Part shown: one piece after another, positions 1 through 10,882 of the stretch
Numbering within the stretch: the first letter of the stretch is position 1
How the letters are laid out: each line of letters opens with the position of its first letter
Origin: Posidonia oceanica
Taxonomy: Eukaryota > Streptophyta > Magnoliopsida > Alismatales > Posidoniaceae
DNA: 64,000 nt
Assembly: GCA_037176725.1 (NCBI GenBank)
Contig: JAZBRS010000026.1
Span: 104,701,501-104,765,500, forward strand
Direction of reading: 5' to 3'
The notes under the pieces: generated by a model
What the model was told of the DNA's origin: nothing
The model's database searches: none
Seen by the model: only the letters and a program-made list of their open reading frames with translations
Program-made: the position numbers and the translations under genes

Positions 1-1481
1 AGTTCACAGACAGGGTCAGAGTCCTCTGTTTCAGTGTCTACAGTGGGGATTCCGGAGGAGTCGTTTGTTGAGACGTCCGGAGGCATGGGAATTTCTAAAG
101 AAGCGGAGAGAATGGCAGCAGGGATCTCTTTTGTGCAAGAGGTTGGTGCTTCTTTCTCGAGACCCGTCAGGATGTCGAGGATGATGGGAACTTCTTCTGG
201 GCGAGGAGAAGAAGTCGGTGTTGTCTCGAGATCTGTTTGAGTGCCGTGGATGACGGTGTTGGAAGCTTCTTCAGAGCTGTGAGAAGAAGTTGTTGCTGTT
301 GTTGAGCCTGCCAGGATGTTAGGAATTGTGTCTGACTCTTGTTTGTCATGTACTTGCAACCCGACTGATATGAAATGGTTTGTTAAGGACCACACCAGAG
401 GTTTGCTTGGATTTGGATGCCCAAGGTATCCTAGCCCTATACGACTACGCTCCTCAGGTGTCTCAAGCGCATCCTTCATTCCTTGCTCTTGACAGCCGAG
501 TCCCTTCCCTAGGGTGTACCCTATTTTGAGAAGATTCTCCCATGGCCTTTTCTTGTGGTCCGGGTAATTGTATTGATTCATGTCAATACTCCGAGGGGTG
601 AAGATCTGCTTTACATTATTTACAGCCTCGGCAGTAGAGTCCCTAATTGATGGTGCCAGCATGGTAGCTGGGACTGTCACTAAGTGGGCCTCTGCTCCTA
701 TTGGTTCATCTCCCAGTATTTTGATTATCTTCCCTTGGTGAGGGAATTTCATGCATTGGTGGCGTGGGGAGGTGACTGCCTTGATTTCTTCAATCCATTG
801 GCATTCCAAAATGAGTCGATACGAGATTGATGCATCGACTACTATTAGTTCAGTTTCTGTTTGAAAAGGGCCAATGGTGAATCCAGCGATGATTTTCCGC
901 AGAGCTATCTTCTTGTTGTTGCCATACCCTGATACAGTTAAGGCTATTGGGCATAATTGAGACTTTGTTAGCCCAATCAACTGCAAGGTATCTAGAGAAC
1001 ACACATTCAGGGTTGCCCCTGTGTCTACAAGCACAACACAAAGTTTATGATCATTTATTACAATTGTAACACTCAAGGGCAAAGTCCACCTTTCAGGATG
1101 AGCTAGCTAGGAGTCAGTGAAGAAGACCGTAGGTTCTATAAATACGGCAGCTACAACGACTGCCAGAGTTTCGCGGGCAGGTCCTCCGGTACCTGAGCTT
1201 TCTTCAGCACCTCCATCAGGATGTCTCGATGCTTTTTCTGAGGCTTTGATTAGCTCGTAGGTGGAGATCTTCGCCTGTGTCTTCTTGAGCTGTTCCAAGA
1301 CATCAAACGTGCCCTCCATTCTTCGGGGAATGTGAAACTCTTGGCGAGGCGGGGACATGGCTTGCTCGGCATTAGGTGGAGGTGGTGTGACCTGGTTGGA
1401 GATTCGCCCTGTTCTGGTGATGGGGGCTTGTTGAGCCTGATTGTGCCCTTCTCTAGCAGAGACAGATTTAAGCAGGGACAT
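1..1481 (-). pseudogene. Element A pol: second retropepsin-like domain plus G-patch (partial)
   Basis: Part of the retrotransposon polyprotein, open to the left edge from 1106 down to 1. The stretch 1481-1110 is a linker containing LEQLKKTQAKIS, also present in element B. One in-frame TAG (1107-1109) follows FFTDS; the same frame then continues without a stop. The aspartic-protease motif VDTGAT lies near 1014-1025 and is followed by NVCSLDTL, as in plant Tat-type proteases. A glycine-rich G-patch (LGKGLGC, then GLGY) follows at about 545-425, an arrangement I know from plant Ty3 polyproteins and betaretroviruses. The remainder (about 350-1) is Ser/Thr/Pro/Glu-rich without a recognised domain. 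The active-site triad is intact, so only the TAG marks decay here. Reverse transcriptase is expected further left but is not seen. Confidence 0.75.
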
Positions 1482-1811
1482 GGGCCTTCTGAGGAGAGAC
1501 TGCCCCTGATTTACGGGCAGACGGAATGAATCCAGCTGTGGAGGTCTCTGAGTCTGTGTATACCCTTGGATGGTTTGAATATAGGTGAGCTGCTGAAATC
1601 CCTGAATGCTGGGGGCCTCATCATCCCAGTCATCTATCTAGCCACATGTGCCATCTGGTGGTGAACATCCCATGTGAAATTCATTTAAATAGGGCCTCCA
1701 GATCATTGCCAGGTCCATCTCATGATCTGCTTTGATGGTGATCACTTCCCCTTGGAATTTGAATTTTAAGAGCTGATGTGTCAAGGATGCGACGGCACAT
1801 ATCTCCACCAA

Positions 1812-2591
1812 CTAGGATCTTCCTAGGATTAATGGTTCTGCTAATTCATGCTCCATCACCACCACGTCGGTAATGCTGGTGAGGGGGCCAATAGTGATTG
1901 CTAGCTGAACCATCCCTATCGCCTCGGTCTGACTGTTGTCAAAGCCCTTGCAGAAAAATTTTTGCTTGGTCATTTCTTCTTCTTCGACATCCAGGTAGTC
2001 AAGTGTATTTAGCGAGCATGCACTCCGACTAGCCCCTGTGTCTACAAGTATACCGGGGAGGAGGTAACCATTAACGTCCATAGTGATAATCAAGGGACGG
2101 AGGCGTTCCTCTGGAGTGGGTAATTCCGAATCCCTGAAGACTATGTTCCTCCGCTCGAATCTGGTAATGATTTCTCGAGACAGTACAAAGGGATCTGCCT
2201 CGTTGCTCAGCTCATGTGGTTGCCCTTCTCTTGGGAGGAAGTTGAAGCATTTGAGGAGTGCCAGGTTATTCGCCTCATCTTCCCTGCATTGTGTTACTCC
2301 CATCGGGTATTCCCATTCTATGGACCCCTGTTCAAAGCATATTTCTGACTCCTCTCTTTCTGCGATAGAGGAGACCGACTCTAGATCCGACTCTAGTAGG
2401 TGTATGGTCACGGACTCAGCCTCTGGTGGACTGCCCTTTGCCTCTAGATATGCCACTGGATGATTGGGCAAAGGATTCTGGTGTATTTGCAGCTTGTGCT
2501 GTCCTGTCCCGACGTCTTTTAGCCTGTCTCTAAGGGTTGACCACATTATTTCTCCTTTATCATTCAGGTCATATATCTTATCCTTCAACAC
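1812..2591 (-). pseudogene. Element A: first retropepsin-like domain
   Basis: A 259-residue open frame between gag and the second protease. The C-terminal third is a retropepsin-like fold: LVDTGAS (2032-2043) is the catalytic Asp motif, a glycine/hydrophobic strand follows, and the frame ends in EPLILGRS, the usual second-half LxLGR motif. The N-terminal part is acidic linker. The frame then closes (1812-1814), and the next 330 bases (1811-1482) hold related but broken coding sequence. The expected role is cleavage of the gag-pol polyprotein. The odd point is that a second, independent DTGA domain follows about 1 kb downstream; element B has the same order. It could be a diverged duplicate or a domain with a non-proteolytic role. 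Confidence 0.7.
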
Positions 2592-4420
2592 GAATCATTC
2601 CTCGAGGGTATGTCCATTTTTCTGATGATATGCACAGTACTTGGACATGTTCGTGTTGGGAGCATTTGGCTTTGGCACTGGGAGCTGCAAGTCTCCACTT
2701 TCGACTAGCATACTGAAGATGTCTGGGATTGCTTTTGGAAGTGGTGGGTAGCTCTGCCTTCTTGGCCCTCTGAGTGCCTATGGTGGAGGAACATTGTGAT
2801 AGCTCCTCTGTCCCCGTGGCAATGCTCTGTACTGATTGTTTGTCTGCCCCTGTTGGGCATTCATAGGGAAATTGGGGTGCTAGGGTTGGAACTGCGGAAG
2901 TGGCTGCCCCTGTGGTTCTGCTTGTTGGAATTGAGGTTGCTGGAAATGTTGTCCCTTCCATCCCCTTTGATTCTGCTGAGTGGACAGCTGGGCCATGCTT
3001 CCGGTGACACCTTCTACTGTATGTCCTGCACTCTTCTTTCGGTTCTTTCCCTCGAGCTCCAGGAATGGTAGCTCTTCTCTGTTGCATGTAACCTTCGTAG
3101 CTCGCTCGTACAACTACAGATAGGTGTGGAAGTCACCTACCAACAATCCAGCCTTGAGTGCTCCCGTGGTGTTTCTTGCTATGATCTCCACGACTTAGCC
3201 TTCAGGTATATAGCACTCTGACCGAGCAGCCATATCCCTCCATCTACTGGCGAAGGTGACGAAGTCTTCATTGGGTCTCATCTTCTCAGTAGTGAGGTCG
3301 CTTGTAGTGGGTTTGTGTGGCACCCAATGACTGTATTGATTCAGGAATTTTCTTCCACTATCCTGAAATCTTGGAGATCGTAAGTTGTAAGGGTGTCAAA
3401 CCACTTTAAGGCTTCTCCCTCAAGTGTCTTGAAGAAGAGATATGCGATGAGCCCAACGTCATAATGGTATGGTAGAGTATCCATGGTGAAGGCAGCTAGG
3501 TGATTCCTGGGATCCTCTATTCCGTTATACTTCCTCATTTTCGGCATTTTAAACCTCAGGGGAAGGGTGAAGTGTGGGAACTTGGAGGTGTCATAGCCGA
3601 TTGGCGCTTTTGATGTGACTCCAGCCTCTGCCAGCGCTTCAGCGATCATCCTCTTGAGGTTCGCCCCTGGTGCGACATGTTGCCCCTGGCTCGGGTGCCT
3701 GTGTGTCTATTGGAACGGTGGTAGTGATGGGTTATGTTGTGGGGGAAAGAATGATGATTGGGGTTGAGTATGGTAGTATTGTGTGTTGACAGGAGGTGGT
3801 TGTGGATGGAAGAGCGATGACTGGGGTGGAGTAGGGTAGTATTGGGTGTTAGCGGAAGGTCGTGATGAATAGTGAGTTGTATATGGCAGGGTTGGATGGA
3901 TGAAAGGGAAGGTGGGTGTTGCATGGTATTGTGGGAATGGACCTTGGGTAGGGAAGTTCATGGTAGGGTTTGGTATAGCATGCGTGTAGGTTGGTGTAGG
4001 GAATGAGTTGTAGTGGTGGTTCGGACAGCAGTGTCCATAGAGGTTTGATGTTTGTGGGTCTTTGTATGAGAGGTGTTGTTGAGCCAGGGATCATCGGACC
4101 TCATCAGCTTCTTCCTCAGTTGGGTAGGAAGTAGTTACGACGGGAGGCACAATGTGGGAAGTCGCTTCAAGATGCGTAAGTTCGGACGGGGCGTTCCATG
4201 CTTGGGAATGATCCGCCTCCCTTCCCTCTTCATTTGTGTCGACGTTGTAGTTGAAGGGGATGGAAACATGCGAGAACCTCCGTCGGCCAGTTGCTCGTTG
4301 GAAACCAGGGGTTCTTGGCCTTTCTGCTTGTGAGGTTGAGGCATTGGGGAAGAACCCATTCGGACCTGTGCCCGTCTGCTCCATGGAGGTAGAGGCGGAA
4401 GATGTGCCAAGGTGCTCCAT
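2592..4420 (-). pseudogene. Element A: gag (broken)
   Basis: Capsid/nucleocapsid polyprotein of the retrotransposon. The start is taken at 4420 (MEHLGTSS) because element C begins its frame with the same MEH after the same purine tract. The N-terminal 109 residues end at TGA 4091-4093. A Pro/Gln/Tyr-rich region (about 4060-3700) follows. The Retrotrans_gag core is at 3649-3341 and includes KWFDTLTTYDL; it closes with a stop at 3341 and continues in other frames. Near 2640-2590 is a zinc-finger-like motif CAYHQKNGHTLEE in which the last cysteine is replaced by a stop. Several frameshifts and stops make it non-functional as read. Confidence 0.75.
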
Positions 4421-5798
4421 TATAAGACTATATATTTTCTTTTCCCCTTTCTTTTTCTCTTTTCCTTTTTTTTTTCTTTTTTTTCTTTCTTCTTTTTCTT
4501 CTCTTTTTCTTCTTCCTTTTTTTTTCTTCTTTTTCTTTTTTTTCTTTTATATTGAAACTATTACAGAAGATTCACAAAGGAAATTACAGACTCAAACACA
4601 CTAGTTAATGTGGACTCAAAAAAATAACAGAAAAAAAAGTTTGTGCTGATGCCCCTGCAACCAGTGGATAATGACAGTTAAAATCCTGCAATCAAAGCAC
4701 TCTGAATCGTAACGTTTTCCCTGTAGTCGCCTGTATATTAGGCGGCCAAACAAGTCACCGGTTACACTGACAGCTGAGCAAGGCGCCTTCTGAACAGGTG
4801 GCTATGCCTCTGTTCTTCCAGCAAACTAGGTCTGTTTTGGATAGACCACGCAACAATCAGGGAAAAAAGAAATTCAAGTCTCAGACAGAGCGTTGATTTT
4901 ACTTGTTCAAGTGTTTAATTAGTCAATTAATTAAACCTGCATGTGTCACAAGTAACTGGGATTTTTGGCTTACAGGTACCACTCTTTGACCTTCTTAGGG
5001 TCCACCAAGAGGGCCTAGATGGCGGGCTTGTCTCTCTAAAGAGGGACCCAGCGCCTAGGATTTTGTCCTTAGGCTCGGCACTTAACAAACCACAAAGCGA
5101 TAAATAAACACGAAATATTAAAGCATCAAGTATCTACTAAGGATTATTATTGACTTAGGGAGAAGAAGGAGTCGATAATAACACCTTAGGACACCTCGAG
5201 ATCTTGATCTAACTATTACAACCAACATTGAGTATGGGAGAGTGACTTGCATTGGCCCAGGTTTGCTCAGGTTAATTGTTCTAGCTAGAGGAAGATTTCC
5301 TTAAGGAACTTTAACTTTAATATAAATAAGATAGTTTCCACCTTAAGGGTGGACACATACAATCCTTGAGACCGTTAAAAAACTAAAATACAATGGACAG
5401 GAATGATTTTTTTTATGATTGATTTTTTATGTGATTGCAGATATAAAATACGACACAAATTACGGAAAAAAACTACTGATCTGCAGTAAAACGGACTCGG
5501 AATGAGTCGCCTGTAATGATGGTGCCCCTATCAATCGCCTCAGAGAGATGAGACTAGAACAAACGCTCTTTGAACAGGCGGCTCAGTTCTAGAGTCTTCT
5601 GACCTCAATAAAATGGACCCAGCTGTTGAAGCTGTGGGTTTTATTAACGTCAGAAATAATAAAAAACTATAAAAAAGTCTGGGTGTCATGAAAACCTACA
5701 CGCACAATTTCCCAAACTGAAAACTACACCTAGATCTATAACAATAAAGGAAAGAAGGAAAAGGGTTCTCTTACGTAGCACGAAGGGTTGGCAAAAAC
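4421..5798 (-). other. Element A 5' leader
   Basis: Non-coding leader between the primer site and gag. The part next to gag (4550-4436 on the plus strand) is almost pure pyrimidine, hence purine on the element's sense strand. The rest resembles the leader of element C, including a stretch around 4980-5100 matching 63050-63180 in reverse. It contains short TCGCC/GGCGA inverted modules near 4725-4755 and 5505-5585. No gene is seen. Confidence 0.6.
4436..4550 (-). repeat. Purine-only tract before gag ATG (element A)
   Basis: About 115 bases made almost entirely of C and T on the plus strand (GAAGAAA-type purines on the sense strand), ending about 15 bases before the gag ATG at 4420. Element C has the matching tract at 63587-63680. 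Confidence 0.8.
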
Positions 5799-5819
5799 CG
5801 AGTCCCACTGTGATCGCCA
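5799..5819 (-). other. Primer-binding site, element A
   Basis: On the minus strand the sequence starts TGGCGATCAC and continues to GGGACTCGG. Its complement ends in CCA and has the GAGTC of a tRNA T-loop, so it can pair with a tRNA 3' end, probably tRNA-Arg; the exact tRNA is not certain. Element C has the same site with one difference. A shorter copy of the first 11 bases occurs at 5890-5902. Confidence 0.65.
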
Positions 5820-5824
5820 AAGAC

Positions 5825-7327
5825 TGTGGATGTGGATTTGGGGGGGTGTCTGAATGAAGATGCCGGCGCTTCCACGACGTCGACAGCTTGATGTGATCGC
5901 CACTCATCGATGGGCTGACAAGACGCCTTGGGGGAGATGATGAGGATGTGGGTACTCAAATCACTAGATCTACAACAGGATGTCGTCTAGCGGCTCCCTC
6001 GTGTCACGTAAGCGTTATTCCTTTCCTTCAAGACAAAGTAAATAGATCCGGATTAGTTCATGTAGTAAGCGGTAGTAGAAATAAACAAAAAAGTTAACAT
6101 AAACGAAAGAAACTAATACCAACCGAGGGGTTGTTCCCCGCATGCATATGCTATGGGTCCTATGCTAAGGAATGCAATATGAAATGAAAAAGATTGGAAG
6201 AAGATACTCCCTTCACCCTTGTGCTGTATGCAGTGGAGTCGAAGTAGAGGCACGGTCGGAGCTCCGGCTTGGCTCAAGATCTCTGGGACCTAGGGTTTCT
6301 GGATTGAAAGTGGAAGCTAGGATTCCTCTTTTGAAGATGGGAGGTAGAGTTTCTGGATTGAAAACTCTAGCTCTCTGAATGTGGAAACTCAAAATCCTAA
6401 AAATCTAAAGGAGATTTATCTCTCTTGAACTTGTAGGGAGTGTTTTTCTCACAATTGGTTGGGGGTTCAAACACTGACCCACAGGGTCTATTTATAGACT
6501 CCAGGGGTGTGGGTGGTTGACACATAGAAGTTTCTAGAAGAAAAGTGGCAGTTATGGTCAATCGCTGCATATGTAGGCGCCTAAGACCAGCAACCGCTCA
6601 AGCACACATGGGGAAAAACCATAGAAATTCGGTTGATAGAGGCCACAATCGTCAATCGTTGGTTATGTTGGCATCTATCGGTCATGGGATCATGGGAAAA
6701 AACTGTTTGCAGTTCCATGACCATTAGTCACTAGTTACGTTGTCGTCTATCGGAAGAGGGGATTGTGGGAAAAAACCGTTGCAATTCCACGACAGTTAGT
6801 CGCCGGTTATGTTGGCGTCTAATAGTTGGTGGGGTTGTGGGAAACAATTGTCAAAAGTAACTGCAAGGGGCGGTTAAAGGAGGCCACGACAGTTAGTCGC
6901 CTGCTACGATGACGTCTAGGTTAGTCGCCTGTTCAAAGGGCGTCTATCCATGTCGCCTTCCTAGCTGGCAACTAGCAAGCTCAGTTCATTCCTAGCTTTA
7001 GCTCTTAGGTTCTGCCCAGAGAAAACAAGATAAAAGGCCGGGAAACTTTAGATAGTCCATGAAATCATGAAGACATCTTTTCTAACTCAAATCTGCCACG
7101 AATCTGAGTAAAAAAAGGACACTCGAGGTACTCGGACTTGTTGTGAGTCTGAGTGCGTTAGCCCTACCACAGCCAACAACCAGAGTCAAGTAGGATCAAG
7201 CGATACTTCGAAGAAATTACGGGAGATCTGGGAAATGTGTTATCAACACTTTAGACATGTGATTTGGGGCGCCTCAAGGTCCCTATCTTAAAAGAACTCT
7301 CAGAAATGCGAAAATGGGATATCTACA
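5825..7327 (-). repeat. Element A 5' LTR
   Basis: About 1.5 kb, starting TGTAGATATCC at 7327 and ending near TCCACA at 5825, five bases before the primer site. The start is supported by the abrupt end of element B coding sequence and by the homologous LTR of element C. The 3' boundary is less certain because a PBS-like echo at 5890-5902 allows a shorter LTR. A TATAAATAG box lies on the minus strand at 6496-6488. Between 6950 and 6550 are five or six degenerate modules of the form TTAGTCGCC...GGCGTCTA. Confidence 0.75.
6488..6496 (-). promoter_or_regulatory. LTR TATA box, element A
   Basis: TATAAATAG on the minus strand, about 830 bases into the LTR. The same box is present in the LTR of element C (61655-61663) with the same flanks. 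Confidence 0.6.
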
Positions 7328-7948
7328 GGTTGGTCCTATCCCGATCTTGGTAGTCCATTTGCCATGAGCTTTTCTCTTACTGTCATCATATCCGGCAATT
7401 GTCATGTCTATGGGGGTCAACGAGGCTTCATTCACACCTAGAGCCCTTATTGTATTTAAAGAACAAATATTCATTGATGCTCTGGTATCAATAAGCACAC
7501 CAGACACTAAATGATTATTTATGGAGATTGTTACATTTAGTGGTGCTTTTCTCTCTAATGGTGCCAACTTGCTATCAGCAAATGTAATTATGGGTTCTAC
7601 AAAGGCTGCTGTAGCTATCACATGGAGATCCTCTATGGGTATGTCTAGGGCAACTTGAGCCTTCTCCAGCACTTCTTGCAAAGCTTTTCGATGTAGGACT
7701 GAGCTGTTTATGAGATCGAAAATGGAGATCCTGGCCTGTGTTTTCTTCAGCTGCTCCAGGATGTCATACTCTGTTGGCACAGGTCCTTCTTGTGGTCTCA
7801 CTGGCTCTATTTGCGCTACTAGTGGCACTATCCGGTTTGATAACCGTCCTCCTCTTGTAATGGGTGCCACCGCCTCATCCTCTTTGCTTCGACTGCCTGA
7901 TTCTTCCTTCGTTTTGTGCGGTAAGGCGAAGACAGATTTCTTTTGCAC
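7328..7948 (-). pseudogene. Element B: second retropepsin-like domain, cut by element A
   Basis: A linker with LEQLKKTQARIS (as in element A) is followed by a retropepsin-like domain with SGVLIDTRAS near 7478-7489 and NICSLNTI. The catalytic glycine of the usual DTGAS is arginine, so the active site is predicted dead. The domain is cut at 7328 by the LTR of element A; the open frame runs about 15 residues into that LTR (to 7283) and those residues are not native. About 150 residues align with the matching part of A without a stop, so B was intact here until late. Confidence 0.75.
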
Positions 7949-8002
7949 AGGCCCCCCAAGCTCAGGTGGTTTGATGGCTCTAGCTAGTTGTTCTGCTGGT
8001 AC

Positions 8003-8344
8003 TCAGAAGATTGAAGATGGCGGAGTAGTAGTATTCCGAATTACCGAAGTATTTTGTGAGCCTGGCACTTTGAAGACCGGCAACTGGCCTGATGGCGGCC
8101 TAGCTGCTCTGAAGATTGGGGAGACCGGCGGTGATTGTGGCTTGGGACCCCACAACGATGACTTTCTCCATGGCGGGGGTTGTGCTTCTTCCTTATCCCG
8201 CAGGGTAGCTATTTGAGGCTTGAGCATCTTGAACTTGCATAATATCCCCGGGCGATTAGCAGGAATGCTAACAACCGCTACCTCGTATTTGAACTTCAAT
8301 AGTTTATGAATAGGGGATGCCATGGCTCCAACTTCTGCTAGCAA
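8003..8344 (-). pseudogene. Element B: linker between the two protease domains
   Basis: A 113-residue open frame joining the two protease domains. It begins directly after the LILGR end of domain 1 in a shifted frame (one frameshift near 8340) and continues with LLKFKYEVAVVSIPAN, then Pro-rich sequence. It closes at 8003, before the second-domain frame. No domain is recognised; it is probably a spacer of the polyprotein. Confidence 0.55.
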
Positions 8345-8710
8345 GACCTCCCGAGGATGAGAGGTTCCAGGACTTCTTCCTTCTTGATGATTACTGTACT
8401 GATGCTGGTCAAATGGCCTACAGTAATTTCCATTAGTATCGTCCCGAGAGCCAGCTTCTTACTTTGATCGAACCCAGTGCACATGAAAGGGGTCTTGTCT
8501 AGTCCGTCTTCATTGATCCCCAGGCTTTGTAGCGTGGATAAAGAAGTAAGGCTCCAGCTTGCTCCAGTATCAACTAGCACCCCTTGTAGTACATGGTCAT
8601 TAATGCCCATAGCGATGATGAGCAACAGTTCTTGCTTGTGCGGTGGTGGAAGCTTGGAATCTTGGAAGACAATGCTTTCGTGCTCAAATTGCTTGGTGGC
8701 CTTTTGAACT
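8338..8710 (-). pseudogene. Element B: first retropepsin-like domain
   Basis: Retropepsin-like domain with GVLVDTGASWSLTS (catalytic Asp motif at 8560-8571) and the closing motif EPLILGRS. It matches the first protease-like domain of element A in position and sequence. Upstream, the frame continues to the junction with element D near 8710 (QFEHESIVF, compare RFERRNIVF in A). The gag part of the same polyprotein resumes on the other side of D at 24205. Confidence 0.75.
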
Positions 8711-10881
8711 ACTGTCTCTTAGTTTTTAGCCCAATAGTATATTTAGTTTGCATCTAGGTCTTGTGGTTGTTAAATGTCATTTAAATGCATACTTTTACCT
8801 TATTAAATTACTCTTAAGTCCTGCTATTTATTTTATTTGCAAATCAGTTCCCTGTTCAGTTGTTAGATTTATTTAATTTCATATTTTACCATATTGCATT
8901 GCACTTTTATCCTGTTTTATTTTATTATTGCTTCCTAGTCCTCTACATGTTAGAAAAATTATTTAATTGCATACTTTACCATATTAAATTGCATTTTAGC
9001 CCCTACATGTTTTAAATTGCATTTTAGTCCACTGCATGCATTCACAGCATTCATTTAAATTGCATTTTTTCCATATTGCATTGCATTTCAGACCCTGCAT
9101 TTTATTGCATTTGCATTTAGGTCCTTAGTCCATTCAGATTTCATTTAATCCCTTTTAAAACCTTATTGCATTATTAAAAAAACCCAGAAACTTGTTTTTA
9201 TTACACTCAGACCCCTAGGTTTTCAAAATCATTGCATTTAGGTCCCTAGGTTTGCATTTTAGTCACATTTAGGTCATTTTTCCTGCATTTTTGCATGTAT
9301 TACACCCATACCTCATTGCACTTAGCATTTTAGCACACTTTCAAGCACTTTTAGCTCCCTTGTATGTGGGAGGCCCTGTTCTGCACACCTCTAGTACCTT
9401 TTTGCACTTAGATCCCTTCTTTTCCCTAGTTCTTGACTCTTCTGATCTTGAGGCCTGTGCAACGCCCGATCGAACCACCGGATCTTCGCGACCAAGTTAC
9501 CCAGATCACCCTGGTGGAGCGGACTCCCATGCTGACCAAGTTTACCTCAGATCAGGCCTCAGATCTCCAAGGTAAGTCCTTCTGAACCACTGCATAGCAC
9601 CTTGTTGCATATCACTTGCATTGCATGCATTGTTTTCGCCCTGCGTTTTCCATGCATGTAGATTAGGACTTCCCCTCTTGCCTATCTACTATATTTCCTC
9701 TTTTCACGTACTCTTAGTGTCTTTGGGTTGAGTTTTCTTTGGATTCACTACTGATTGCAACCCTCTTCCTCCTTTTTCACGATCCGATTACACCGCGAGC
9801 TTTTGGCAGCGCACGAGACATATCGTGGGACGGTTTAGTGGGAAACAGTTACAGGATAGTGGTGATCCCTCTGCTTGCTTTCTTTTCCCCTTGTAGGTCT
9901 TCACACCTGCATTGTGTGGTCCTTAAGCAGTGTTTGTTTTCACACTTACACCACTTGCCTCTCCTTACTTGTTTTACTCTCCCCCTTTGCATGTTTTTAC
10001 ATCTACATTGCGTGGCTTTTATGATGTTTTGTTTCCGCACCTGCATTGCTTGTTTCCCTTTGTTTCTTGCACCGTTTTGCGTGCCTGCTTTGTTTCTTGC
10101 ATTTCTTTGCATGCCTACTTTGTTTCTTGCACCGTTTTGCATGCCTGCTCCCTTTTCTCGCACCGTTTTGCGTGGTTGACGTTGTTTTCCCTTGCATGTC
10201 GCTCGCATTGCCTAGTTTTACCGATGTTTTGTTTTATCACCTGCATTTGCATTTAAGGCAGTGATGCTTACTGCCTGGAGTTCTCACGGACTAGGGTTCG
10301 CCCAGTTCGGAACACAGACAGCGTTGCTGAGCGCTTGGATTGCACGTTTAATTCCTTACACGCATTCCATCACTTAGAGCACACCTATGAGCATCTAATT
10401 AGGCATTCATGGCACTTAGGCATTCAAAGTATGCATTTCCCTGCGAATGCGAGCGTAAGCCTAGAAAGACCGATTCTCGGGCGTGTCAAGGGTGCGTAAC
10501 ACCTTCCCCGCACGTAACAGGAGTCCTTGCCCTTTCTCTTGGCCTGTAATGACCATATTGCCCTTATCCTAGGCATGAGTCACATCATTTGCATTTCATT
10601 GCATCTCATTTCATTTGCATTGCATTGCATTGCATCTTTTGCTTGGTTTTGCGTGTTTATTCACGCATTTCCCCGATTTTCCTTGTCTCCCGACTTAATA
10701 GACACGGTGGCGACTTTGATTTGTCTTATCTTCTTCTTTTCTTTCCTTTTTTCCCTTTTTTAAGTGTTTTCGAGTTAAGTCTTCCTTCTCGGACACAACC
10801 GCTAATAGTGAACCTGATTCTGATCGGTGCACGCGAGCTTTGGCAGTGTGCATGGACGATCTGAACACCGGGATTACTACA
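8711..10881 (+). repeat. Element D 5' LTR, 5'-truncated
   Basis: Matches 22005-24204 of the 3' LTR along its length with a few per cent differences by eye. It contains periodic TTGCATTTAGGTCC-like units (8730-9300), a splice-donor-like AAGGTAAGTCC near 9570, four units of a 30-bp minisatellite (10052-10173), and the conserved late-LTR block (10463-10543). It ends GGATTACTACA at 10881, two bases before the first primer site. Confidence 0.85.
10052..10173 (+). repeat. 30-bp minisatellite in D 5' LTR
   Basis: About four units of TTTGTTTCTTGCACCGTTTT followed by GCGTGCCTGC. The 3' LTR has four to five (23345-23505) and solo LTR F has roughly 36 in reverse. Confidence 0.8.
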
Positions 10882-10882
10882 G

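Larger units (their letters stand above)
1..7327 (-). mobile_element. Element A: Ty3/gypsy LTR retrotransposon, 5' part
   Basis: Minus-strand LTR retrotransposon that continues past the left edge. Reading right to left it has a 5' LTR (7327-5825), a primer-binding site, a leader of about 1.4 kb, gag, a first retropepsin-like domain, and a second retropepsin-like domain with a G-patch. Reverse transcriptase and integrase would lie outside the window. It interrupts the second protease domain of element B: B coding sequence stops at 7328 and the LTR begins there with TGTAGATATCC. Element C at the right edge belongs to the same family (same LTR start, primer site, leader and gag N-terminus). The second end is not visible, so the target duplication (candidate GGTTG, 7328-7332) cannot be confirmed. 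Confidence 0.85.

Noticed and set aside
8700..8712. ACTAC as target duplication of element D (left 8708-8712, right 24199-24203)
   Set aside because: The right copy is part of the LTR end (ATTACTACA), as shown by solo LTR F and by the LTR/primer-site junction at 10881. The match is coincidental.
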